Shown in pieces: positions 58,818 to 64,000 of a stretch of DNA of 64,000 bases. The translations under genes were made by a program, and so were the position numbers. Under the pieces are notes generated by a model. The model made no database searches. It worked only from the letters and a program-made list of their open reading frames with translations, and was not told the DNA's origin. The number at the start of each line of letters is the position of its first letter. The stretch's first letter is position 1. Source of the stretch: a virus; IMG/VR virus record IMGVR_UViG_3300009034_000016, positions 1 through 64,000 of that record. The stretch is one strand, 5' to 3'.

Positions 58818-59244
58818 AATGCTTAGCAAGTTTAGTGTAGTGCTAATAGTCGTTGCCCTGCTATTCCTAACGGCAGGGTTAGTGATAGCGGAGGAGGATA
58901 CTATTGGACCGATAAAGTTTGGGCCGATGTTGACGGCTCAAATGATTAGAATGAAGTTTGACCCTACCCGGACTTCATTTATGACCAGTGGCCTGGGTGG
59001 TGGATTTTTTGCCGAGTATCAGGCTAAGGAAAAAACCGCCTTCAAGCCCAGGGTAGAAATCTATGTCCTGGCCTCATCCCAGGAGGAAAGTAAGGAACTG
59101 GATATTGAGTTTGGCTGTTCCGGCTCATTATTGTCAATCGGCCCATTACAGTTAGGAACTATCGGGGCAATTTACAATCCCGATGAGGACGAATGGTCAT
59201 TGATAATAGGGGGCAGCTTAACTCTATGGGGTAAGGGATTGTAG
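58807..59244 (+). CDS. Secreted beta-rich protein 2
   Basis: 145 aa from ATG 58807 behind AAAGGAGGTGATTC. Signal peptide ending LVIAEEDT. The rest alternates strands (MTSGLGGGFFAEYQAKE, PRVEIYVLAS, FGCSGSLLSIGPLQLGTIG, WSLIIGGSLTLWGKG), like a small barrel. Comparable in plan to the protein at 40001. Export suggests action at the envelope. Confidence 0.6.
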   Translation: MNHKMLSKFSVVLIVVALLFLTAGLVIAEEDTIGPIKFGPMLTAQMIRMKFDPTRTSFMTSGLGGGFFAEYQAKEKTAFKPRVEIYVLASSQEESKELDIEFGCSGSLLSIGPLQLGTIGAIYNPDEDEWSLIIGGSLTLWGKGL

Positions 59245-59261
59245 GCATTGGTCTGCTCAAT

Positions 59262-59370
59262 GGCTCCCGGCGGTGAATTAGTCATGGACTTCGTGTTAAA
59301 TAGACCGGGCTGATTTATCGAGACCGCTTGCGTTCTTAATTGGGATTAGCGCTGGTGGGTTCTGGGAGCC
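59262..59370 (+). ncRNA. Structured intergenic element E2
   Basis: Starts with GGCTCCCGGCGGTGAATTA, matching E1. Closed by GGCTCCC (59262-59268) with GGGAGCC (59364-59370), 7 bp. Inner candidates include GCGTT/AGCGC. No canonical tRNA T-arm, so it is not a tRNA. It precedes the gene at 59383, which lacks an SD. Confidence 0.5.
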
Positions 59371-59382
59371 TTAATAAAATTT

Positions 59383-59817
59383 ATGAGAACGATACCTTTA
59401 AATCTTAATGAAGCTGCTAAGTTTGTGAAAAAATATCATAGGCATAATGATCCACCTACTCGAAGTAAGTTTTCAATAGGAGCAACTAAGGAGGGTAAAT
59501 TGGTTGGGGTTGCTATTGCAGGCAGACCTGTTGCAAGGCTTCTTAATGATGGGAGAACACTTGAAATAATAAGGGTATGCACAGACGGCACTTTCAATGC
59601 TAATAGTTTCTTATATTCACGAGTTAAGAAAATAGCTCTGTTGATGGGTTATGAAAAAGTGATTACTTATACATTGCAAGAAGAGTCCGGGGCTTCCCTA
59701 AAAGCAATAGGAGCTCAAATAGAGGCAGAGGTAAAAGCCAAGAGTTGGAATTGTAAAGGAAGGCCAAGAAGAGAACAAGAGGTTTATAAGAAACCTAAAT
59801 ATAGGTGGATATTGTAA
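59383..59817 (+). CDS. Acetyltransferase-like protein (XF1762-type)
   Basis: 144 aa. The sequence KFVKKYHRHNDPPTRSKFSIG, then GVAIAGRPVAR, EIIRVCTDGTFNANSFLYSR and KVITYTLQEESGASLKAIGA is that of phage proteins annotated as XF1762/GNAT-like. The middle resembles the acetyl-CoA-binding region. Substrate unknown. No SD before the ATG; E2 lies 12 bases upstream. Confidence 0.7.
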   Translation: MRTIPLNLNEAAKFVKKYHRHNDPPTRSKFSIGATKEGKLVGVAIAGRPVARLLNDGRTLEIIRVCTDGTFNANSFLYSRVKKIALLMGYEKVITYTLQEESGASLKAIGAQIEAEVKAKSWNCKGRPRREQEVYKKPKYRWIL

Positions 59818-59852
59818 GGTTCCGGGAGCCAGGTTTGAAAGGAGGTAATGTT

Positions 59853-60125
59853 GTGGGTTTTGTAGATCGTGATCGTTATCCTTATGATGTAGGTGAACTT
59901 TTTGTTACAGAGCTTATGGTGTGTCATAGTGCTGCTGGTTACTTCATTGGTCGTATGTGTTGGGATAAGGAATTAAGTTTTGAAGATCAGTTTTCTCGTG
60001 AAAGTGGTTATTATCCTACTGCAACTGTCGCTCAGAAGGCATTAAAAGAAGGATTCGAGGTTAGAGAGTGTTCGGAGAATGAGATGGCATATAACGAAGG
60101 ACTACCACGCCCCGGTGCGACCTGA
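59853..60125 (+). CDS. Hypothetical (90 aa)
   Basis: GTG 59853 behind TTTGAAAGGAGGTAATGTT. Mixed alpha/beta: VGFVDRDRYPYDVGELFVTE, GYFIGRMCWDKE. Resembles small phage ASC-1-like or DUF proteins, not assignable. Confidence 0.5.
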   Translation: MGFVDRDRYPYDVGELFVTELMVCHSAAGYFIGRMCWDKELSFEDQFSRESGYYPTATVAQKALKEGFEVRECSENEMAYNEGLPRPGAT

Positions 60126-60148
60126 CGGTAAGTAGGAGAAGGGAAAAT

Positions 60149-60403
60149 ATGATTAATAAGAATTTACCAGAACCGGAACCCAGAGATAGGCAGTGCGTTT
60201 ATTGTTTTCGTAAAACAGGATCGCTCAAAGGTCAGCTTATTCATTGGCCAAGTCCTGATTTTAAAGGTTGGGTTGCTACTGTAAGTGGTATGGAAATAGA
60301 GCCATTTTCTACTTGGTTATACATTTGTCAATGGTGTCGTGGTGTAGAAACAAAAAGAAAGCAACGCTCCGAGACGAGCCGGAATCCGGCCACCGGGGTT
60401 TGA
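60149..60403 (+). CDS. Small Cys protein with repeat-derived tail
   Basis: 84 aa. CVYCFRK and CQWC suggest a zinc ribbon, plus a middle beta segment (GWVATVSGMEIEPFSTW). The C-terminus ETSRNPATG is encoded by the spacer repeat and is shared with the protein at 51932. Confidence 0.5.
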   Translation: MINKNLPEPEPRDRQCVYCFRKTGSLKGQLIHWPSPDFKGWVATVSGMEIEPFSTWLYICQWCRGVETKRKQRSETSRNPATGV

Positions 60404-60410
60404 AAGGAGG
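60378..60410 (+). repeat. GCCGG-AAT-CCGGC hairpin plus repeated SD spacer
   Basis: GCCGG (60378-60382), AAT, CCGGC (60386-60390), then CACCGGGGTTTGAAAGGAGG. The hairpin recurs at 52155-52167 and the spacer at 51891-51920. The hairpin itself encodes the C-terminus of the upstream protein. Confidence 0.6.
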
Positions 60411-60413
60411 ACT

Positions 60414-60887
60414 ATGTTTCCAAAATTTATCTTTAATAAGGAAATAGGGCAAACCATTAAGGCCGAAGCAATGCAACAGATAATTAATAAATATATCTGG
60501 AGGTGTGGCTTAGAACATGCCTTCAAGACTACTTTCTGGGAGCGGATTGAATACTGGTATCTGAGGATCTTTTGGGAGCCGTGGCAAAAATTTAGAAATG
60601 AAATAAATTCTCTAAAAGATTTAAGTGATTATTATCCTAAAAATCTTGAAGAAGCAATAGATAAAGCAAATGATTTATATAGAATGTGGATGAAACAAGG
60701 CAACAAGGAGGATGCTATTACTATCGGTTTTCTCCTCTCCCACGCCAAAGAGTGCCCAAGCTGTAGGAAGGTGGAGGAAGTGGTGAGGAAGTTGAAGGAG
60801 AGATTTGAGGAGACTGAAAATTTAGAAATGAAAGCCGAGCTTGAACTTATTATTGAGATGCTAACCGAGGAGGCCGCCCATGGATAG
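60414..60887 (+). CDS. Helical hypothetical with CPSC
   Basis: 157 aa. Mostly helical: VLHAFKTTFW-like aromatic region (LRIFWEPWQKFRNEI), then AKECPSCRKVEEVVRKLKE and a long amphipathic C-terminal helix. Unknown. Confidence 0.5.
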   Translation: MFPKFIFNKEIGQTIKAEAMQQIINKYIWRCGLEHAFKTTFWERIEYWYLRIFWEPWQKFRNEINSLKDLSDYYPKNLEEAIDKANDLYRMWMKQGNKEDAITIGFLLSHAKECPSCRKVEEVVRKLKERFEETENLEMKAELELIIEMLTEEAAHG

Positions 60888-61113
60888 GAAGGAAGCGATT
60901 GAGGAACTGGATCATTGTTTGGAAGCAAACGAATTCCCCGCTTGGGAAGCTATTGCTATTGCTCACAAGAACCTCAAGCTGGTTGAGGAAGTGGTGGGGT
61001 GGTTAGAGGATTCAATTAAAAGCACATCCAGTACTCCCGGGCAAGTTAGTTTCATCGATGGCAGAATAGACGCTTGGGAGGATATATTAGAAATGCTAAC
61101 CGAGGGGGAGTGA
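60880..61113 (+). CDS. Helical hypothetical (77 aa)
   Basis: ATGG start eight bases before the upstream stop. Helices AIEELDHCLEANEFPAWEAI and NLKLVEEVVGWLEDSIK. Unknown. Confidence 0.45.
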   Translation: MDRKEAIEELDHCLEANEFPAWEAIAIAHKNLKLVEEVVGWLEDSIKSTSSTPGQVSFIDGRIDAWEDILEMLTEGE

Positions 61114-61307
61114 TGAATTACTGTTCAAGTTGTGGCCTTCCTGTCCCTGAAGGGCAGGGGGGAGTTTGTTCAATGTGTTACGGCGATCCCGAATATGGTA
61201 GGGATGGGTATTATAAACAACGCCTCGAGGAAGAAGAAATGCAAGAACAGGAAAGAGAACGGGAGGAAGAGGAAACGGGAGGAAGAGGAAAGGAGGGAGA
61301 AGAGTGA
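61113..61307 (+). CDS. Zinc-ribbon plus acidic tail protein
   Basis: 64 aa. Starts MNYCSSCGLPVPEGQGGVCSM with CxxC and CxxC (CSSC ... CSMC), then a highly charged Glu/Arg tail (EEEMQEQEREREEEE). TGATG overlap with the previous gene. Confidence 0.5.
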   Translation: MNYCSSCGLPVPEGQGGVCSMCYGDPEYGRDGYYKQRLEEEEMQEQEREREEEETGGRGKEGEE

Positions 61308-61570
61308 TGAAACTGGAAAAGGCGATTGAGATGGTTAAAGAGGTTACCTCTTATGTGGAGGAAAAGATACCGAACCCTCTGTATTGGTTCAACACGGACG
61401 AACGGGAAGCCCTCCGCCTCGTGATTGAGGCGGCGGAGAGGGATTTAAAAAAGTTTGACGAAAGAATAGAGAAATTGGAAAACAAGATTAAAAGATTAGA
61501 ATCGCTACCCATAGTTTATGGCCCAAATACAGCTTACTTACCACACAAGAAGGAAGGAGGAAAGGAATGA
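61307..61570 (+). CDS. Coiled-coil hypothetical
   Basis: 88 aa from ATG 61307 (GTG 61304 also possible). Contains EREALRLVIEAAERDLKKFD, close to REAFKLVIQAAKERSG in the next protein, then a coiled-coil (RIEKLENKIKRLES). Suggests the two adjacent genes share a domain. Confidence 0.5.
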   Translation: MKLEKAIEMVKEVTSYVEEKIPNPLYWFNTDEREALRLVIEAAERDLKKFDERIEKLENKIKRLESLPIVYGPNTAYLPHKKEGGKE

Positions 61571-62004
61571 GTAAAGGTCTAAAGAAAACAACCGAAGAAT
61601 TAAGGGAAAATATTGGGAAAGTAGAGGAAATATTAAAAACTGGGGGATGGACAAGGAATCAGCGGGAAGCCTTTAAACTTGTAATTCAAGCTGCTAAGGA
61701 GCGAAGTGGGTGGGGCGAGAACGTAAAGGTAATTTGCAAGATTACCAATAGCTGTAAATGTGGTCACCATCTCATGGTTATAACAAATAAGGAAACCTGC
61801 GAAAAGCAAGCCAACCTCTCCTTTCTCCAGAAGGTGAGGGAGGAGTGTAAGAAGTATTATAACTTTGATGAACATTATACAGATTGTAAGAAATGTCGTT
61901 ATGAGAGAGATTGTATATTTCAGTCTCTTGATGCTGAGTCAGATCAAGGATTAATGGATCTCATCGAGAAGGTGCTGGAGGCCCCAGAAATCGCGAAGGG
62001 GTAG
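61567..62004 (+). CDS. Cys/His-rich hypothetical
   Basis: 145 aa. N-terminal helix pair shared with the gene at 61307, then CKCGHHLMVITNKETCEKQ and CKKCRYERDCIF, a zinc or Fe-S cluster candidate. C-terminal helix. Unknown. Confidence 0.5.
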   Translation: MSKGLKKTTEELRENIGKVEEILKTGGWTRNQREAFKLVIQAAKERSGWGENVKVICKITNSCKCGHHLMVITNKETCEKQANLSFLQKVREECKKYYNFDEHYTDCKKCRYERDCIFQSLDAESDQGLMDLIEKVLEAPEIAKG

Positions 62005-62067
62005 GAAGGGAAAATTTATTTTAATGGGGGGAGGAGTAAGATATCCCATAACCAAAAGGAGGTAGCC

Positions 62068-62490
62068 ATGGACCCGTTATTGTTGCTAGTGAATCTTAAA
62101 AAAGACTTTGGTGTTATTCTGGAGCAACTGAAGTGTGCCGGGAGCGAGAGTGAGGCAAAAGAACAGTTAGCCCTAAACGCAAGTATGCAGGCGGATTGGG
62201 CGAAGAGGGAAGGCGAGGAGCTATACAATCAGATCGTGGCCGATGCTGAATATAGGCAGTGGCGGGCGAAAGTGATAAATAACTTACTTACCCAGGACCC
62301 GAAGTTGTCGGAATGGAAGATCAAGGCGCTGATTGAACAGGATGATAAATTCGTAGAGTTTAAGCAGTTTATAGCCAAGAGTCAGATGGAGCATCAGGTT
62401 TACGGCAGGTTTATTGATGCGCTCCATGACCAGGCTGAGGCTATAAGGTTTCTGCTTGATCGGGAGCCTGATTTTAAGCTGGAGAAGTAA
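62068..62490 (+). CDS. Helical hypothetical (140 aa)
   Basis: AAAGGAGGTAGCC before the ATG. All-helical and charged: LALNASMQADWAKREGEELY, YRQWRAKVINNLLTQDPK, then a C-terminal helix. The rest of the interval 62005-62067 holds only the SD. Unknown. Confidence 0.5.
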   Translation: MDPLLLLVNLKKDFGVILEQLKCAGSESEAKEQLALNASMQADWAKREGEELYNQIVADAEYRQWRAKVINNLLTQDPKLSEWKIKALIEQDDKFVEFKQFIAKSQMEHQVYGRFIDALHDQAEAIRFLLDREPDFKLEK

Positions 62491-62504
62491 TGGGCTTGCA
62501 ACAC

Positions 62505-62520
62505 GTGCACACGCGTGCAC
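62505..62520. repeat. GTGCACACGCGTGCAC element before SD
   Basis: Identical to the copy at 26754 and followed directly by GGAGGAG, the SD of the next gene. Confidence 0.65.
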
Positions 62521-62530
62521 GGAGGAGTAA

Positions 62531-62908
62531 ATGAAGAAGTGTTTAAAATGCGGGAAATGCTGTAAGGAGATCCCGATTGAGCATAGCCCAAAAAGGTTAA
62601 AGGAATACTATCTTGACTGGAGGCTACGGAAGAAAAAAGAACCAGATATACTCATGGATATATGGTTACTGTATCCAATGTTAAGATATTTAGGGAGAAG
62701 AAGGTATGGAAGGTATTTGTATCGCTGCATTCATCTGACTAAAGGGAATCTATGTGATATCAACTCCATAAAACCGGATATGTGTAAGGGATATCCCTGG
62801 TATGGTGAAAAAGAATCTGAAAGGAAGTTGAGCTCATTGACAATCTTAAAGTGTGGGTATAACAAATGGTTAGAAAGGATCAAGGATGAAGAAGATAAAA
62901 CTGGTTAA
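62531..62908 (+). CDS. YkgJ-type cysteine-cluster protein
   Basis: 125 aa. N-terminal CLKCGKCCKEIP (C-x2-C-x2-CC) and later CIHLTKGNLCDI, CKGYPW and KCGYN fit the YkgJ/Fe-S or zinc cluster family. Function of the family is unsettled; metal binding is likely. Overlaps the next gene by 23 bases. Confidence 0.7.
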   Translation: MKKCLKCGKCCKEIPIEHSPKRLKEYYLDWRLRKKKEPDILMDIWLLYPMLRYLGRRRYGRYLYRCIHLTKGNLCDINSIKPDMCKGYPWYGEKESERKLSSLTILKCGYNKWLERIKDEEDKTG

Positions 62909-63413
62909 CTTAATTCCGAGGATACATCGTCTGAAGGATGATAATGTCCCGCACTTCGATCTATCACCCGGGACCATAGCCGAGGTTTACCTAATCTTCG
63001 GCGGGTTGGTTTGGAATCTCCTGCGCAGGGTTACTGGGATGCTTATAGGTGCAACCGCAACAACCATCGGGAATAATATATATTTCTATACCCCATCCCC
63101 GGATATGGCCGAGAAAATCCGGGACTATCTGCCACTTATCGTCCATGAGCTAATCCATATCAAGCAGTTTAAAAAGAATGGCTTGGTCAGGTTTGTTTCA
63201 ATCTACTTCGGTCAATTTTTCAGGGAGTTCTATAAGATCTGGCGCAGTGGCCACGGCTTTGATATTAAGGGGGCTTACGCCATGATCGGCCTGGAGAGAG
63301 AAGCCTACGATGCGGAAAACTATATGTATCAGCACCCGGAGATAGCTGAGAGTTTCAGGATTTTCGGGGCTTGGGGAAAGGGAGGATTAAATCAATGTGG
63401 GATCGAATTTTAA
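62886..63413 (+). CDS. Membrane-associated HExxH protein
   Basis: 175 aa. Hydrophobic segment near 33-45 (EVYLIFGGLVWNLL) and another at 50-64 (TGMLIGATATTIGNN), then the zinc-peptidase-like VHELIHIKQF with His at 87 and 91. A further Glu-rich helix (REAYDAENYMYQHPE) could supply the third ligand (E). Resembles small DUF4157-like peptidases. Activity and target unknown. Confidence 0.6.
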   Translation: MKKIKLVNLIPRIHRLKDDNVPHFDLSPGTIAEVYLIFGGLVWNLLRRVTGMLIGATATTIGNNIYFYTPSPDMAEKIRDYLPLIVHELIHIKQFKKNGLVRFVSIYFGQFFREFYKIWRSGHGFDIKGAYAMIGLEREAYDAENYMYQHPEIAESFRIFGAWGKGGLNQCGIEF

Positions 63414-63487
63414 CTATCTATCTAATCGGTGGGGGGATTATTCTGGTAATTCTCCTAATTTTCTTCGTAATAGTCGGGGAATGGTGA
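63395..63487 (+). CDS. 30-aa single-TM micro-protein
   Basis: ATG 63395 behind GGGAGGATTAAATCA. Sequence MWDRILTIYLIGGGIILVIL continues hydrophobic to the end (VGEW). A membrane peptide; could be part of a lysis or membrane complex. Confidence 0.5.
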   Translation: MWDRILTIYLIGGGIILVILLIFFVIVGEW

Positions 63488-63489
63488 AA

Positions 63490-63684
63490 ATGAAGTGTCC
63501 ATATTGCAGCGATAGCGATACAACCGTCATATATATTTGCAATACCGACGACAGAAAAAAATATAAATATAGGAGACTCCCTAAGAAGCTCAGAGGAAAC
63601 AATACTATTCGACGGCGGCGTAAATGCCTTGGTTGCGGATATAGGTTTAACACGGTGGAGAGCCATGCTGAGGGAGGGGAATGA
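63490..63684 (+). CDS. NrdR-like zinc-ribbon protein
   Basis: 64 aa from ATG 63490; ATG 63481 is also possible. The ribbon MKCPYCSDSDTTVI ... RRRRKCLGCGYRFNTVE matches the N-terminal zinc ribbon of NrdR, the repressor of ribonucleotide-reductase genes, but the ATP-cone is absent. Could be a stand-alone DNA-binding ribbon. A phage decoy or regulator is conceivable. Confidence 0.6.
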   Translation: MKCPYCSDSDTTVIYICNTDDRKKYKYRRLPKKLRGNNTIRRRRKCLGCGYRFNTVESHAEGGE

Positions 63685-63929
63685 CAAGGACGTGCATATT
63701 TTGTGGGAGTGAGTGGGAAGAAGTAAACAAATCACATCCAGAGAATGACTGCGGGATTTGTTTAAGATGTCTTGGTGATGGAAACGATCGTCCAGAATCC
63801 AGAACGGCCGTCTTTTACCCTATTAATTTCGATTCTTTTAATCTTCGTAATAGTTGGTTAGATCTGCTATTTAGAGACATTACCGATCACCTTATTTTGG
63901 CGGAGGAACTGGAGGGGGAGGGGGGTTGA
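63681..63929 (+). CDS. CxxC zinc-finger hypothetical
   Basis: 82 aa. CIFCGSEW ... DCGICLRCLG gives two CxxC pairs. C-terminal half is Leu-rich and acidic (FRDITDHLILAEELEGE). ATGA overlap with the NrdR-like gene. Confidence 0.55.
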   Translation: MTRTCIFCGSEWEEVNKSHPENDCGICLRCLGDGNDRPESRTAVFYPINFDSFNLRNSWLDLLFRDITDHLILAEELEGEGG

Positions 63930-63930
63930 T

Positions 63931-64000
63931 ATGTGTAAACATAAAGACTTTAAAATAGAGACATGGAGAGGGCCATATTGTCCTTGGTGTAGGAACGATA
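63931..64000 (+). CDS. Partial gene running off the right edge
   Basis: ATG 63931, one base after the previous stop. Visible start MCKHKDFKIETWRGPYCPWC, so another zinc-type small protein is likely. 3' end outside the window. Confidence 0.5.
   Translation, partial: MCKHKDFKIETWRGPYCPWCRND

Noticed and set aside
59262-59370. Possible tRNA from the 7-bp GGCTCCC/GGGAGCC helix
   Set aside because: 109 nt long without a T-arm next to the 3' strand or a valid anticodon arm.
1-64000. Integrase, repressor, lysogeny module
   Set aside because: None seen on either strand; lifestyle cannot be decided from this part of the genome.

Overview
The window is a 64-kb piece of a tailed double-stranded DNA phage with a contractile (myovirus-type) tail. 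The evidence is the gene order terminase, portal, Mu F-like head protein, scaffold, major capsid, neck, tail sheath, tail tube, tail assembly chaperone with a -1 frameshift site, tape measure, LysM/hub, spike, gp25-like wedge, gpJ, gpI, fibres. The head genes resemble the PBSX/Mu F group. Almost every gene is on the + strand. No integrase, repressor, DNA polymerase or small terminase is in view, so this is part of a larger genome, and the left edge cuts the terminase gene. Strong AAGGAGG ribosome-binding sites, sigma70-like promoters and DnaA boxes indicate a bacterial host. The host itself cannot be named from the sequence.

Layout. 1-9143: packaging and head entry genes, ending in a very large fusion gene (about 1,500 aa). 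It joins an ASCH-like domain, a SAM methyltransferase, a nucleotidyltransferase-like domain, an ATP-dependent DNA-ligase core, an OB-like domain, a Dam-type adenine methyltransferase, a LigD-phosphoesterase-like domain and a C-terminal XkdF (putative prohead protease) domain. 9190-9275: nested hairpins and a terminator. 9349-16054: scaffold, major capsid (frame broken by an apparent one-base loss), head completion and neck. 16077-25525: sheath, His-rich protein, tube, chaperone, tape measure, hub, spike, wedge. 25526-26688: a TnpB-only IS605-type element inserted in the baseplate operon. 26785-32082: gpJ, gpI and a fibre. 32066-32482: a lone minus-strand lipoprotein gene with HETAH and its own promoter (a moron). 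32740-33650: amidase endolysin and holin-like protein. 33659-39303: a second adhesin island. 39332-40417: membrane and secreted proteins, closed by a strong terminator.

40680-64000: the non-structural region. It opens with a consensus promoter and a short structured RNA whose terminator loop is complementary to its own 5' end. Many small genes follow, mostly overlapping or tightly packed. A striking number of spacers carry a short stem-loop directly 5' of the Shine-Dalgarno sequence. Recognisable parts are a SWIM zinc finger protein, a DUF3560 protein, a spore-photoproduct-lyase-like radical SAM enzyme, SbcD and SbcC (recombination/repair exonuclease), a DnaA-box origin followed by a putative initiator and a DnaC-like helicase loader, a second radical SAM protein, an acetyltransferase-like protein, a YkgJ-type cysteine-cluster protein, an HExxH protein and several zinc-ribbon peptides.

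How it fits together: the left half builds and fills the capsid, the contractile tail and two sets of receptor-binding proteins, then lyses the cell. The right half is the replication, recombination and takeover region. The most unusual items are the multi-enzyme prohead-protease fusion, the leader RNA at 40.7 kb, the hairpin-plus-SD spacer family, a dispersed GTGCACACGCGTGCA element, the moron lipoprotein and the TnpB insertion.
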